Part shown: positions 16,493 to 25,150 of the stretch, in pieces
How the letters are laid out: each line of letters starts with the position of its first letter
Numbering within the stretch: position 1 is the stretch's first letter
Assembly: GCA_022793675.1 (NCBI GenBank)
Contig: JAAWDH010000042.1
Coordinates: forward strand, 1-64,000
Direction: 5' to 3'
Length of the DNA: 64,000 nucleotides
DNA from: Oscillospiraceae bacterium
Lineage (GTDB): Bacteria; Bacillota; Clostridia; Oscillospirales; Ruminococcaceae
The notes under the pieces: model-generated
Seen by the model: only the letters and a program-made list of their open reading frames with translations
What the model was told of the DNA's origin: nothing
Database searches by the model: none
Position numbers and translations under genes: made by a program

Positions 16493-17002
16493 TCACATTT
16501 TCTTTCGTGTTAAGCAAGCCCCAACAATTGCACCAATTAAGGCCAGTGGCGCTATTCTAACGAACAGCCACTCAAGTGCATGGAATGCCACTCCGGCAAC
16601 TGCGGTTTCGGGTTGACTGTAATTCCAAGCCGAGTAAGGACTATTCAACACTATCAGAACTGCAAAAATAGCTGTTATAATCGCACACAATGAGATAAAA
16701 GCCCAATGTGCCGCCTTCCGCCTCATTGCCTTTCCGCGCGCAAGCTGCAGGTTTACGACCTCAAGCTTCTCGGAAATTACTCTTAGGTCATCGACCCTCG
16801 TCTCGGCGACAGTTTCTCCAAGTAATGTGCTTACAGGTGTTTCAAATACCTCCGATAAAGAAATCAGCATATCGGCATCTGGAACCGACAGTCCCTGTTC
16901 CCATTTAGAGATTGTTTGTCTTACCACATTCAACTTGATTGCGAGTTCCTCTTGCGAAAGCCCCTTAGATTTTCTGATTGCTTTGATGTTTTCGCTCAGC
17001 AT
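16493..17002 (-). CDS. XRE-family regulator with C-terminal membrane segments
   Basis: 169 residues from the ATG at 17002. Residues 1-65 are a Cro/C1 helix-turn-helix domain: IKAIRKSKGLSQEELAIKLN and VVRQTISKWEQGLSVPDADM. A short linker is followed by two hydrophobic stretches (AAHWAFISLCAIITAIFAVL and LFVRIAPLALIGAIVGACL) and a basic end. This design suggests a membrane-anchored DNA-binding protein. The target is unknown and no partner gene is adjacent. The reading frame extends upstream, but the domain begins at MLSENIK, which follows AAAGGAGG. Confidence 0.85.
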   Translation of the reverse strand: MLSENIKAIRKSKGLSQEELAIKLNVVRQTISKWEQGLSVPDADMLISLSEVFETPVSTLLGETVAETRVDDLRVISEKLEVVNLQLARGKAMRRKAAHWAFISLCAIITAIFAVLIVLNSPYSAWNYSQPETAVAGVAFHALEWLFVRIAPLALIGAIVGACLTRKKM

Positions 17003-17355
17003 CAGGAATCGCCTCCTTTCACTATCATTATACGGAGGAAATGCCGTTGCGGCAAGCAACGCAGATTAACATTGCCGCATTTTCCGAAAAATTTTGATTT
17101 GTTGAATTGCATCAGGCAGTATAGTACAAAGCCAGTCGCCATTCAACCCCTATTGTAGGGCCTTTACCTACCTTGTTATCCCCAGATGCCCCACACCTGC
17201 CGGGTTACCACCGCTTTTCCCGCTTGTGCCATCTACCATAAATGAGCTGCAGTCATATGTATTTGGTGGCAGAAACCATCCTCTACATAGTAACTCTCAC
17301 TTCTAAATGCTGTGCTCCGAATAGCTAACCCGGCATAATGAAAAATATTGTCAGC

Positions 17356-17384
17356 TTGACAATCCTGCATAAAAACGCTATAAT
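17356..17384 (+). promoter_or_regulatory. consensus sigma-A promoter
   Basis: TTGACA (17356-17361), 17-bp spacer, TATAAT (17379-17384): a perfect consensus match. Transcription should begin near 17391, about 35 nt before a terminator-like hairpin and 115 nt before the PHP gene. Confidence 0.85.
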
Positions 17385-17425
17385 AACCTACCGATAAGCG
17401 GTTCGCGCCCAATGATGTTACGTTA

Positions 17426-17470
17426 AAAAAATAGCCGCCGTTATTGAAAGTGCGGGCGGCTATTTTTATT
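17426..17470 (+). terminator. hairpin with T-run in the leader of the PHP gene (attenuator or small-RNA end)
   Basis: AAAAATAGCCGCC pairs with GGCGGCTATTTTT around a 15-base loop, giving a strong stem followed by ATTGTTTAGG. It lies between the consensus promoter and the start codon at 17505, so it must be read through for phosphatase expression. No known riboswitch core was recognised in the roughly 35-nt leader. Confidence 0.65.
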
Positions 17471-17504
17471 GTTTAGGTTATTGGCGAACGAAGGAGATGC
17501 TATT

Positions 17505-18317
17505 ATGCTGATTGATTGTCACTGCCATTCCGCCCACAGTTTTGACGGCCACGAGCTGGTGGAGCAGATCTGCCGGCGGGCAGAGGAACTGGGGTTTGGG
17601 GTGCTGGCCATTACCGACCATTGCGACCTTTATCCTGCCCGCTATCCGCTGGACGAGGTGAGGGCGGCCGTCTGCGCTTCGGTGGACGAGACTGCAAAGC
17701 TGCGGGAAAGCTGGGACGGCGGTTTAAAACTCCTCACTGGCTTTGAGCTGGGGGAGGCGGTGGACTATCCCGATATCGCTGAGGAAATCCTTGCTTTGCG
17801 CGAGGTAGACGTGGTGCTGGGTTCGATCCATCGCGCCGGCGATATTGTGGATTTTTACTATTTGGATTGTAAGGGCGAAAGCCTTGATCGGATTAACATA
17901 TTGATGGACGATTACTTTGACCGGCTGCTGCGGCTGGTAGATTGGGGAAAATTTAACGTGCTGACCCACTTGACCTATCCGCTGCGGTACATTGTCGGCG
18001 ATGCTGGGATCCCGTTGGAGCTGGGGCACTGGCAGGATAAAATCGACGCCCTGTTCGCCCGTATTATTGAAAAGGGCATCGCTTTGGAGGTCAACGCCAG
18101 CGGCCTGCGGCAGAAGATTGGCCGGCCGCTGCCGGATGAGCCGCTGCTGCGGCGTTACCTGGAGCTTGGCGGGCGGCTTGTCTCCCTTGGCTCGGACGCC
18201 CACCGCTATGAAGATATTGGCAGCGGCGTTGAAGCCTGCCAGCGGATGCTGAAAGGGCTGGGCTTTCAGGAGGCTTGCTATTTTGTCAAGCGCCAGCCGC
18301 AGATGGTCCGCTTGTAG
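17505..18317 (+). CDS. PHP-domain histidinol-phosphatase-type hydrolase
   Basis: 270 residues with the PHP fold. Metal-binding motifs are LIDCHCHSAHSFDG (residues 2-15), AITDHCDLYPARYP (about 37-50), Glu in GFELGEAVDY, LGSIHRAGD (about 106-114), a middle FNVLTHLTYPLRYI and the C-terminal SLGSDAHRYEDIG. This matches HisK-type histidinol-phosphatase, which makes histidinol in histidine synthesis, but no other his gene is nearby, so another phosphoester substrate is possible. AAGGAGATG precedes the ATG. Confidence 0.88.
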   Translation: MLIDCHCHSAHSFDGHELVEQICRRAEELGFGVLAITDHCDLYPARYPLDEVRAAVCASVDETAKLRESWDGGLKLLTGFELGEAVDYPDIAEEILALREVDVVLGSIHRAGDIVDFYYLDCKGESLDRINILMDDYFDRLLRLVDWGKFNVLTHLTYPLRYIVGDAGIPLELGHWQDKIDALFARIIEKGIALEVNASGLRQKIGRPLPDEPLLRRYLELGGRLVSLGSDAHRYEDIGSGVEACQRMLKGLGFQEACYFVKRQPQMVRL

Positions 18318-18431
18318 GTCCAGCTGTCAGAAGACGTGAGGATTTTTCAACAGACTCTGCACAGCAGCTTGTAATAAATTATCCAAAATCCTGATTTTTC
18401 TGCAAACCCTCCCCGCCCGGCCCAAAAGCCC

Positions 18432-18460
18432 TTGAAATTTTTGCTTTTTGTCTCTATAAT
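18432..18460 (+). promoter_or_regulatory. promoter of the cation/proton antiporter gene
   Basis: TTGAAA (18432-18437), 17-bp spacer, TATAAT (18455-18460), about 43 bp upstream of the start codon. Confidence 0.7.
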
Positions 18461-18502
18461 AAAAAGTCGGATTAGCCGAAAAACAACAAAGGGATGGGAA
18501 AA

Positions 18503-19798
18503 ATGGAATACGGATTTCTTTTTGACATTGCGCTGATTTTGGTCAGCACCAAGCTTTTAGGCCTTATCACCCGCAAGTTCCAGATGCCGCAGGTGGTAGG
18601 GGCGCTGCTGGCGGGGCTTTTGCTGGGGCCGGCGATGCTGGGGCTTTTGCAGCCGAGCACTTTCCTTTCAAATATCGCGGAAATGGGCGTTATCGTCCTG
18701 ATGTTTTCGGCGGGCATGGACACCAACCTGCAAGACTTGAAAAAAACCGGCAAAGCGGGGATGATTGTAGCGCTTTGCGGGGTACTGGTGCCGTTGGTTT
18801 TGGGGGCGGTGCTGATGATTTTCTTCAACCGCGGGGAATTTTCCTACCCTGGCAGCAAACTTTTGCAGAATATCTTTATGGGTACGATCCTTACCGCCAC
18901 ATCCGTGAGCATTACGGTGGAAACGCTGAAAGAAATCGGCAAACTGTCTACCAAAACTGGCAACACGATTTTAGCGGCGGCGCTGATTGACGATATCCTA
19001 GGGCTTATCTGCCTAACGGTTGTCACCAGCATGGCTGGGGCGGAAGTGAACATCGGCATTGTGCTTTTAAAAATCCTGTTGTTCTTTGTTTTCGTTGCAG
19101 TGGTGGCTTTCCTGTTCATGAAACTGATGGGATGGTACGAGCACAAGGTTATGCATGACCAGAACCTGCGCCGGCTGCCGATCTTGGCCTTTGTGCTCTG
19201 TTTGGCGATGGCTTTCCTGGCTGAGGAAGTATTTGGCGTAGCCGATATCATCGGTGCCTTTGCAGCGGGGCTGATTGTTTCCAACACTCCCAAAGGGAGC
19301 TATATCGCCAGCAAATTCTCGCCGCTTTCCTATCTGCTGTTGTCGCCGGTATTTTTTGCGAACATTGGGCTGAAGGTAGAGCTGCCCAAAATGGACGGCT
19401 TTATCATCCTCTTTTCAGTGATGCTGGTGCTTGTGGCGGTCGGCTCCAAGTTGGTAGGCTGCGGGCTGGGTGCGCGGTTTTGCGGCTTTACCAAGCTCCG
19501 TCAGTGCATCCAGGTAGGCTGCGGCATGGCCTGCCGCGGCGAGGTAGCGCTAATCGTGGCCAATAAGGGGACGGCGCTTGGAATGCTCAACCCAGTTTTC
19601 TTTGGGCCAATCATTATCATGGTGGTCTGCTGCGCAGTATTCACGCCAATTATGTTGAAGCTGGCCTTTAAGGGCGACGCTGCTTATGAGGGCTTGCAGC
19701 AGAGCGACTTGGTCGACAGCCTGCAGCGCCACGAGCAGCTGGATGTGGTTGCCCAGCAGATTATCGAGGCTGAGGAAAACCGCAAGAAGGGTTCCTAA
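18503..19798 (+). CDS. cation:proton antiporter (CPA2/NhaP-KefB-like)
   Basis: 431 residues with about 12 hydrophobic helices, Na+/H+ exchanger family PF00999. Typical elements: FQMPQVVGALLAGLLLGPAM (helix 2), GVIVLMFSAGMDTNLQDLKK, ILTATSVSITVETLKEIGKL, the conserved ALIDDILGLI (ion-binding aspartates), VADIIGAFAAGLIVSNTP and GCGMACRGEVALIVANKG. The C-terminal tail is short and lacks TrkA-N/TrkA-C domains. It likely exchanges Na+ or K+ for H+ in pH and ion balance. The second ATG (18503) is better spaced from AAAGGGA than the first (18494). Confidence 0.92.
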   Translation: MEYGFLFDIALILVSTKLLGLITRKFQMPQVVGALLAGLLLGPAMLGLLQPSTFLSNIAEMGVIVLMFSAGMDTNLQDLKKTGKAGMIVALCGVLVPLVLGAVLMIFFNRGEFSYPGSKLLQNIFMGTILTATSVSITVETLKEIGKLSTKTGNTILAAALIDDILGLICLTVVTSMAGAEVNIGIVLLKILLFFVFVAVVAFLFMKLMGWYEHKVMHDQNLRRLPILAFVLCLAMAFLAEEVFGVADIIGAFAAGLIVSNTPKGSYIASKFSPLSYLLLSPVFFANIGLKVELPKMDGFIILFSVMLVLVAVGSKLVGCGLGARFCGFTKLRQCIQVGCGMACRGEVALIVANKGTALGMLNPVFFGPIIIMVVCCAVFTPIMLKLAFKGDAAYEGLQQSDLVDSLQRHEQLDVVAQQIIEAEENRKKGS

Positions 19799-19867
19799 GA
19801 GGTGCCATGTATATGGCTGATAGTCCATTCGGGGTGAATGGCACAGGCTGACAGGAGAAAATGTAAG

Positions 19868-19902
19868 CGGGGGCGTCTGGGGTTGTCCTGGATGCCCCCT
19901 CC
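19868..19902 (+). terminator. possible terminator after the antiporter gene
   Basis: GGGGGCGTC and a matching GGATGCCCCC form an imperfect stem about 75 bp after the stop; the T-run is weak. Confidence 0.4.
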
Positions 19903-20044
19903 TCTGCGGGAACAAATGCACGGCCTGCCGCTACTGTCATCGCCTGCAGATGAGGGTTGATAGCTACTGGTATTGGCGGTATGCTCTACTTAGAAATTTT
20001 TGGGCAAATATAGATTGCAAGAGCTGCAAGAGGGGAAATCTATT

Positions 20045-21433
20045 ATGGCAAAAAGTATACAGCCTGTTTGGGTTGGTAAACTACGCAAACAGCTTAAGCG
20101 GGCCGGAGAAAAGGATTCGGATTTCTCCCGTTTTGGCGCTGATGGTCACAAATATCAGTTAGAACCTCCTGCCTTGAAGGAAACGATAGCCGCTTTTGAA
20201 GCGCGTTTCGGCGTTTCCCTGCCGGAGGGGTATCGGAATTTTCTGCTGTGGATGGGGAATGGCGGGGCGGGGCCTTTCTACGGCTTGTATTCGTTGGGGG
20301 CGTCGGAACCCTGCCAGCTCCCTGATTACCCATCTGGGGCGGTTCTGCCTCTGGGAACCCAGGGTTGTACCCTGATGACCGGCCTAGTTCTGGACGGCCC
20401 TGACCGGGGGCGTGTGATCTACTACGACGAAGATCAGTGCGGCCCGCCATCTGTCATGCGGGAGCCGGACTTCCTGGCCTGGTACGAGCGCTGGACGCGG
20501 GAGGTGATTGCCGGCTATGATGACGAGGAAATGTACTTCGGTCTGTACCTGGACGGCAAACCCCAGGAATTGATGGAATTGTATGAGCAAACGGAGGACG
20601 TACAGGCCCGCATCGAGGTTGTGGAAAGCTGCTATAAATTCCAGGAACTGCCCGCCAAACAGAAGTCTTACTTTAAAAAGGCCTGTGACAGCGAACAGGA
20701 TCCCGGGCTGCGCATGGCCCTTATCAAAATGCTGTCCCGGTTCCATGTGCCCGGCATGGCAGAGGAGATCGATGTCTTGTGGGACCTTGGAGCCTATCCG
20801 GAGGCCATCTCGGTCATCTGTTATGAGGGCGGATGGAAGGCCAAGGAGGTTTGGTGGCCCCAGGTGCTGGAGAAGATGTCCTCTCTGCATGGCCAGCCCT
20901 TCTGGGATGCGTGTAGTATCTTTTCCATTTTGAAAGATTACCCAGAGATTCACGCCGGGCTGTTGAAGGACCAGCTGTACCGGAAAGATTTGGATCAGAA
21001 CGACAAGAACTATTTGTTTACCAGCCTGAGTAAGCTTAATGGCCGGGAGGAGGTACTGGACTACTTCCTAGACTACCTGCCCGACGAGAAAAACCATGGT
21101 CGGATGGAGTATCACACCCTGATCTATGCCATCTGGGTGACAGAGGATATTCAGGACCCCCGGCTGGAACGGGTCTGGGTGTCGCTGCTTGACAAATTCC
21201 GCACCACCCAAGATGCAAAAGACGATTACGAGGGCAGTCAAATGCATTTGAATAATGACTGCTGCCTTGGGGCCAGCCACCCTTTTGGAGTGATATGTTC
21301 TAATCTGATGAGGTGTCTGAACCATTTCGGCCTGGACTACCGGGGGGCTTGGAAGCTGCTGATGGATAACGGGCAGTGGGCAAGCTGGAAATATGCACAC
21401 GGGCTTGAATTAAAATCGTCTTTTGACAGCTAA
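20045..21433 (+). CDS. large SMI1/KNR4 (SUKH) domain protein
   Basis: 462 residues, cytosolic. Residues about 35-150 form a SUKH domain: LKETIAAFEARFGVSLPEGY, FLLWMGNGGAGPFYGLYSLG and DRGRVIYYDEDQCGPP are the characteristic strands and loop. The long C-terminal half is helical and unrecognised, with HEAT-like features (RIEVVESCYKF, LRMALIKMLSRF, EEVLDYFLDYL). SUKH proteins are often immunity proteins against polymorphic toxins, but no toxin gene is adjacent; many stand-alone members have unknown roles. AGGGGAAA precedes the ATG at 20045; a strong terminator follows. Confidence 0.85.
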   Translation: MAKSIQPVWVGKLRKQLKRAGEKDSDFSRFGADGHKYQLEPPALKETIAAFEARFGVSLPEGYRNFLLWMGNGGAGPFYGLYSLGASEPCQLPDYPSGAVLPLGTQGCTLMTGLVLDGPDRGRVIYYDEDQCGPPSVMREPDFLAWYERWTREVIAGYDDEEMYFGLYLDGKPQELMELYEQTEDVQARIEVVESCYKFQELPAKQKSYFKKACDSEQDPGLRMALIKMLSRFHVPGMAEEIDVLWDLGAYPEAISVICYEGGWKAKEVWWPQVLEKMSSLHGQPFWDACSIFSILKDYPEIHAGLLKDQLYRKDLDQNDKNYLFTSLSKLNGREEVLDYFLDYLPDEKNHGRMEYHTLIYAIWVTEDIQDPRLERVWVSLLDKFRTTQDAKDDYEGSQMHLNNDCCLGASHPFGVICSNLMRCLNHFGLDYRGAWKLLMDNGQWASWKYAHGLELKSSFDS

Positions 21434-21437
21434 TAAA

Positions 21438-21480
21438 AGAGCTTTGCCCAGGGTGTTATGGTTGGGCAAAGCTCTTTTTA
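21438..21480 (+). terminator. strong terminator after the SUKH gene
   Basis: AGAGCTTTGCCCA (21438-21450) and TGGGCAAAGCTCT (21463-21475) form a perfect 13-bp stem with a 12-base loop, followed by TTTTA. Confidence 0.9.
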
Positions 21481-21677
21481 GCATATGGGCAGCTTCCCTA
21501 GCAAAAGGCCGGCGCTGCCCTAAAAGGCGGCGGAAAGCTCTTCATGGCCTTGTAAGGCACTTCCCGCCCGCCGGCCTGGATTTTTCTGCCCTCTATTATC
21601 TTATGCACTATCCGCTCTAAGGTTCCGGTGGCTTCTGAGTGAAAAACGCTGCGCAGGATGTCGCTGCTGGCGACGCA

Positions 21678-21760
21678 TTCGACGCAGTAGGTGTGTAAAA
21701 CTATGCTGACGGGTATCCGGGCGATGAAAAGTCTTTGCTAAGCTTTCTTCAGAAAGCGTC
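21678..21760 (+). repeat. dispersed intergenic repeat, copy C
   Basis: CGACGCAGTAGG, then GACGGGTATCCGGGCGATGA, AAAAGTCTTTGCTAAGC and TTTCTTCAGAAAGCG in the same order as copies A and F. It ends about 36 bp before the -35 box of the lon promoter. Confidence 0.85.
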
Positions 21761-21795
21761 GTATTTTCGTATTCCCGAAAAATCCTGGGAAATTG

Positions 21796-21824
21796 TTGCA
21801 ACATCATGGTGAATCTGATATAAT
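21796..21824 (+). promoter_or_regulatory. lon promoter
   Basis: TTGCAA (21796-21801), 17-bp spacer, TATAAT (21819-21824). No CtsR or HrcA/CIRCE site was seen next to it. Confidence 0.7.
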
Positions 21825-21939
21825 GGAAGATGACTACTTGTGAGCCAAGTTTGGCTGTTTATAAATAAAGGGCTGATTACAGGAAAGGCCCAGCCAGGCG
21901 CGTTTTTTGAATGGCGCGCCGAAAGGAGCGAGGCAGCTT

Positions 21940-24357
21940 ATGGCGAATGAAGGAAAGAAAAAAAATCCCCTTTCCCTGCCGGTGGTGGCTATGCGGGGTA
22001 TCGTTGTATTTCCCGGCATGACCTTCCATTTCGACGTAGGGCGGGAAAAATCGGTGGCCGCTGTCCGGCAGGCTATGGAAGAACGCAGGCAAATCCTTTT
22101 GGTAACCCAGAAAGACTTCGCAATAGAAGACCCCAGCCCGGAGGACCTTTACAGCGTAGGGGTGACAGCGCGGATTGTCCAGTTTCTGAACAACGGCAAG
22201 GATTCGGTGCGGGTTCTGGTTGAAGGGCTTCACCGGGTGCTGGTAACGCGCTGCACCCTGACGGAAGGCGGTTTTTTGCGGGCGGCGCTGCGGCGGTTCC
22301 CTGAAAAAACGACAATGGATGCGCCGGCCCAGGTGGAGGAAGCAATGATGCGGGTTGTGGCCCAGGGCTTTGAGACCTACTGCGGCCTGCTGCCCAATAT
22401 GCCGGATGAACTGGCGGCTTATATCCTCTCCCAGAAAACCCCTTACGGGCTTTTTTCCGCAATTGTTCAGAATTTATCCTTGCCGACAGAGGAAAGGCAG
22501 GCTTTGCTGGAGGAATCCGACCTAGCGGCACGGATGAAGATGCTGGCGGAGCTGCTTTATTATGAGATTTCGGTGCTTTCATGGGAGCGCGACATTTACG
22601 GCCAGGTACGCGACCAGCTGGGCCAGCAGCAGCACGAGCATTTTCTGCGCGAGCAGCTGCGGGCCATTTCGGAGGAGCTTGGGGAAGGCGATAACCCGAT
22701 GGAGGAATCCATGGATTATGCCGACGAAATCCAGGCAATCCAAAATATCCCCGACGATGTGCGGGAAAAGCTTCTGCGGGAGTGCGACCGGCTTTACCGT
22801 ACCCCGCCGCAGTCCCAGGAAGGCCAGCTGATCCGCAGTTATATCGAAACCTGTATCGAGCTGCCTTGGGATGAATGGACAGAAGACCAAAACGATGTGG
22901 CCAGGGCTGAAAAAATCCTCGACCAGGACCATTACGGTCTTGATAAAGTCAAAAAGCGAATTGTCGAGACAATCGCTGTGCGCAAGCTTGCCCCCGATAT
23001 CAAAGGGCAGATCCTTTGCCTTGCTGGCCCGCCCGGCGTGGGCAAGACCTCTGTGGCCAAGTCGATTGCCAGGGCGCTGGGGCGCAAGTATGTGCGTATT
23101 TCGCTGGGCGGCGTCCGCGACGAGGCGGAAATACGCGGCCATCGGAAGACCTATCTGGGCTCTATGCCGGGGCGGATTATCAACGCCCTAAAGCAGGCCG
23201 GCAGCCGCAACCCGGTTATCCTGCTGGATGAGATTGACAAGATGAGCAGCGATTACCGCGGCGACCCCAGCTCGGCGATGCTTGAGGTGCTGGACAGCGA
23301 ACAGAATGTCACCTTCCGCGACCATTACCTGGAAATCCCGTTTGACCTAAGCGAAGTGCTGTTCATCACCACAGCCAACGACGTTTCAATGATCCCGCGG
23401 CCGCTGCTCGACCGTATGGAACTGATTGAGATGGACAGCTATACCCGCGAAGAAAAGTATCAGATTGCCAAGCGCCATCTAATCCCCCGTCAGATTGCCC
23501 GCCATGGGCTTGCCGCCGCGCAGCTGAAGTTTACGAGAAACGGTTTGCTTGCGCTGATTGACGGCTACACCAGGGAAGCTGGCGTGCGCAGTTTAGAGCG
23601 GGAGATTGCTTCGATCTGCCGCAAAACAGCAAAGCTTATCGTTTCGGAGGAAGAAGGGAAGGTCAGCGTTGGTGAAAAGGTGCTGAAAAAGCTGCTGGGC
23701 GTGCCGCGCTATCTGCCCGACGATCTGCGCAGGCAGGATGAGGTAGGGGTTGTCAACGGCCTTTGCTGGACGGCGGTCGGCGGCGACACGATGGAAATTG
23801 AAGCGATTGTCCTTCCGGGTACCGGCAAGGTGCAGACGACCGGCCAGCTTGGGGAAGTGATGACCGAATCGGCCCAGATTGCCGTCAGCTATGTGCGCAG
23901 TATCTGCGACGATTATGGCATCGACCCCTCTTTCTACAAAGAAAAGGATATCCATATCCATGCCCCAGAGGGCGCTGTGCCCAAAGACGGGCCTTCGGCG
24001 GGGGTGACGATGGTGACCTGTGTGGTGTCGGCCCTGAGCGGGCTGCCGGTGCGCAGCGACGCCGCCATGACTGGCGAGGTGACGCTGCGGGGGCGGGTGC
24101 TGCCGATCGGCGGCCTGCGCGAAAAATCTATGGCGGCCTACCGGGCGGGGATCCGCACAGTCTTTATCCCAGACCAGAACTGTAAGGATTTGGAAGAGGT
24201 CGACCAGGTGGTCAAAGACCATGTGACCTTTGTGCCGGTGCGCCATGTGTCGGAAATTCTGGGGCAGGTGCTGGTAAAACCGGCGGCAAAGGCCGCCGAA
24301 AAGCCGCTGCCGGCGCTGCCGGGCGTCAGGCAGGAAGCGCCGCCGTTACGGCAATGA
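21940..24357 (+). CDS. lon: ATP-dependent protease Lon (LonA)
   Basis: 805 residues, the full LonA length. The N-terminal substrate domain begins [21 protein letters not shown] coiled-coil follows ([35 protein letters not shown]). The AAA module has Walker [18 protein letters not shown], Walker [21 protein letters not shown] and sensor region [20 protein letters not shown]. The protease domain has the catalytic Ser in [18 protein letters not shown] (about residue 686) and Lys in [14 protein letters not shown]. Lon degrades damaged and regulatory proteins in the cytosol. The ATG at 21940 follows AAAGGAG. engB comes 13 bp downstream, as in Bacillus (lonA-ysxC). Confidence 0.97.
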   Translation: MANEGKKKNPLSLPVVAMRGIVVFPGMTFHFDVGREKSVAAVRQAMEERRQILLVTQKDFAIEDPSPEDLYSVGVTARIVQFLNNGKDSVRVLVEGLHRVLVTRCTLTEGGFLRAALRRFPEKTTMDAPAQVEEAMMRVVAQGFETYCGLLPNMPDELAAYILSQKTPYGLFSAIVQNLSLPTEERQALLEESDLAARMKMLAELLYYEISVLSWERDIYGQVRDQLGQQQHEHFLREQLRAISEELGEGDNPMEESMDYADEIQAIQNIPDDVREKLLRECDRLYRTPPQSQEGQLIRSYIETCIELPWDEWTEDQNDVARAEKILDQDHYGLDKVKKRIVETIAVRKLAPDIKGQILCLAGPPGVGKTSVAKSIARALGRKYVRISLGGVRDEAEIRGHRKTYLGSMPGRIINALKQAGSRNPVILLDEIDKMSSDYRGDPSSAMLEVLDSEQNVTFRDHYLEIPFDLSEVLFITTANDVSMIPRPLLDRMELIEMDSYTREEKYQIAKRHLIPRQIARHGLAAAQLKFTRNGLLALIDGYTREAGVRSLEREIASICRKTAKLIVSEEEGKVSVGEKVLKKLLGVPRYLPDDLRRQDEVGVVNGLCWTAVGGDTMEIEAIVLPGTGKVQTTGQLGEVMTESAQIAVSYVRSICDDYGIDPSFYKEKDIHIHAPEGAVPKDGPSAGVTMVTCVVSALSGLPVRSDAAMTGEVTLRGRVLPIGGLREKSMAAYRAGIRTVFIPDQNCKDLEEVDQVVKDHVTFVPVRHVSEILGQVLVKPAAKAAEKPLPALPGVRQEAPPLRQ

Positions 24358-24370
24358 AAGGGGCGGGAGA

Positions 24371-24994
24371 ATGAATTATCATAATGTTTCGTTTCTGGCG
24401 TCCTATGGGACAAAAAAGCAGATCCCGGCTTCGACCCTGCCAGAGGTCGCTTTTGCTGGGCGTTCCAATGTGGGGAAGTCTTCACTGATCAATAAGCTGC
24501 TGGGGCGCAAGGCGCTGGCGCGGGTCAGCTCGGTGCCGGGGAAAACGGTGACGGTCAACTTTTTCAACCTTGACGGCTGCCTGCATCTGGTCGACCTTCC
24601 CGGTTATGGCTACGCCAAGGTCAGCAAAGGGGAGAAGGCGCGCTGGGCGGAATTGATAGAAGGGTATCTGCTGGATAAGCGACGCCGGCTGGCGCTGACG
24701 GTGCTGCTGGTCGATATGCGCCACCCGCTCGGGCAGCTGGATTCCGATATGGTCAACTTCCTGATTGAAGCGGAGCTGCCGTTCCTGATTGTGCTGACCA
24801 AGGCCGATAAGCTGAAAAAGTCGGCGTATGAGGAGCGGCTGGCGGCTTTCCGGGATGAACTGCCCGAGTCCGACCAGGTTGTCGTCATCCCTTTTTCATC
24901 AGAGACCGGCCAGGGTGTCGAGGAGCTGCGCGCTGTGCTGCAAGACCTTTACGAGTACTATAGCGCGGAAGGCGCGGAGGATGACGCTTTTTGA
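24371..24994 (+). CDS. engB: ribosome biogenesis GTP-binding protein EngB/YsxC
   Basis: 207 residues. GTPase motifs: G1 VAFAGRSNVGKSSLINKLLG, G3 LVDLPGYGYAKVSK, G4 LTKADKLKKS, with the EngB-specific RVSSVPGKTVTVNFFNLDG between G1 and G3. It is essential for late 50S subunit assembly in Bacillus. It follows lon by 13 bp with a GGGGCGGGAG site and is almost certainly in the same operon. Confidence 0.95.
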   Translation: MNYHNVSFLASYGTKKQIPASTLPEVAFAGRSNVGKSSLINKLLGRKALARVSSVPGKTVTVNFFNLDGCLHLVDLPGYGYAKVSKGEKARWAELIEGYLLDKRRRLALTVLLVDMRHPLGQLDSDMVNFLIEAELPFLIVLTKADKLKKSAYEERLAAFRDELPESDQVVVIPFSSETGQGVEELRAVLQDLYEYYSAEGAEDDAF

Positions 24995-25023
24995 ATTGGC
25001 AAGGCTAGGCTTGTCAAAAAAAA

Positions 25024-25084
25024 CATGTTTCCTTAAGATTGTCAAGGAAAAAGGTTTTGCGTTCTGGCCGCTTGCCGCAGCAAG
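25024..25084 (+). repeat. short dispersed repeat with hairpins (copy 1)
   Basis: CATGTTTCCTTAAGATTG followed by TCAAGGAAAAAGGTTTT closely matches 47769-47805. TTCCTT and AAGGAA can pair. A second hairpin, CGCTTGC/GCAAGCG, follows at 25067-25084. It lies between engB and lysA. Confidence 0.65.
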
Positions 25085-25150
25085 CGAAATCTCCTTGTTT
25101 TTTCCGGGTTGGATACAGAAGATAGAGAAAACGAAAGGTAAGGGATTGGA

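Larger units (their letters stand above)
17003..17504. other. intergenic region with a strong promoter and leader hairpin
   Basis: AT-rich and apparently non-coding up to 17350. It then contains a consensus promoter and a hairpin ahead of the PHP phosphatase gene, annotated separately. Confidence 0.6.
21434..21939. other. intergenic region upstream of lon
   Basis: Contains the SUKH terminator, repeat copy C and the lon promoter. Bases 21483-21660 show nothing convincing. Confidence 0.6.

Noticed and set aside
17391-17430. Known riboswitch in the PHP leader
   Set aside because: Too short, and no preQ1, fluoride, SAM or other core recognised.
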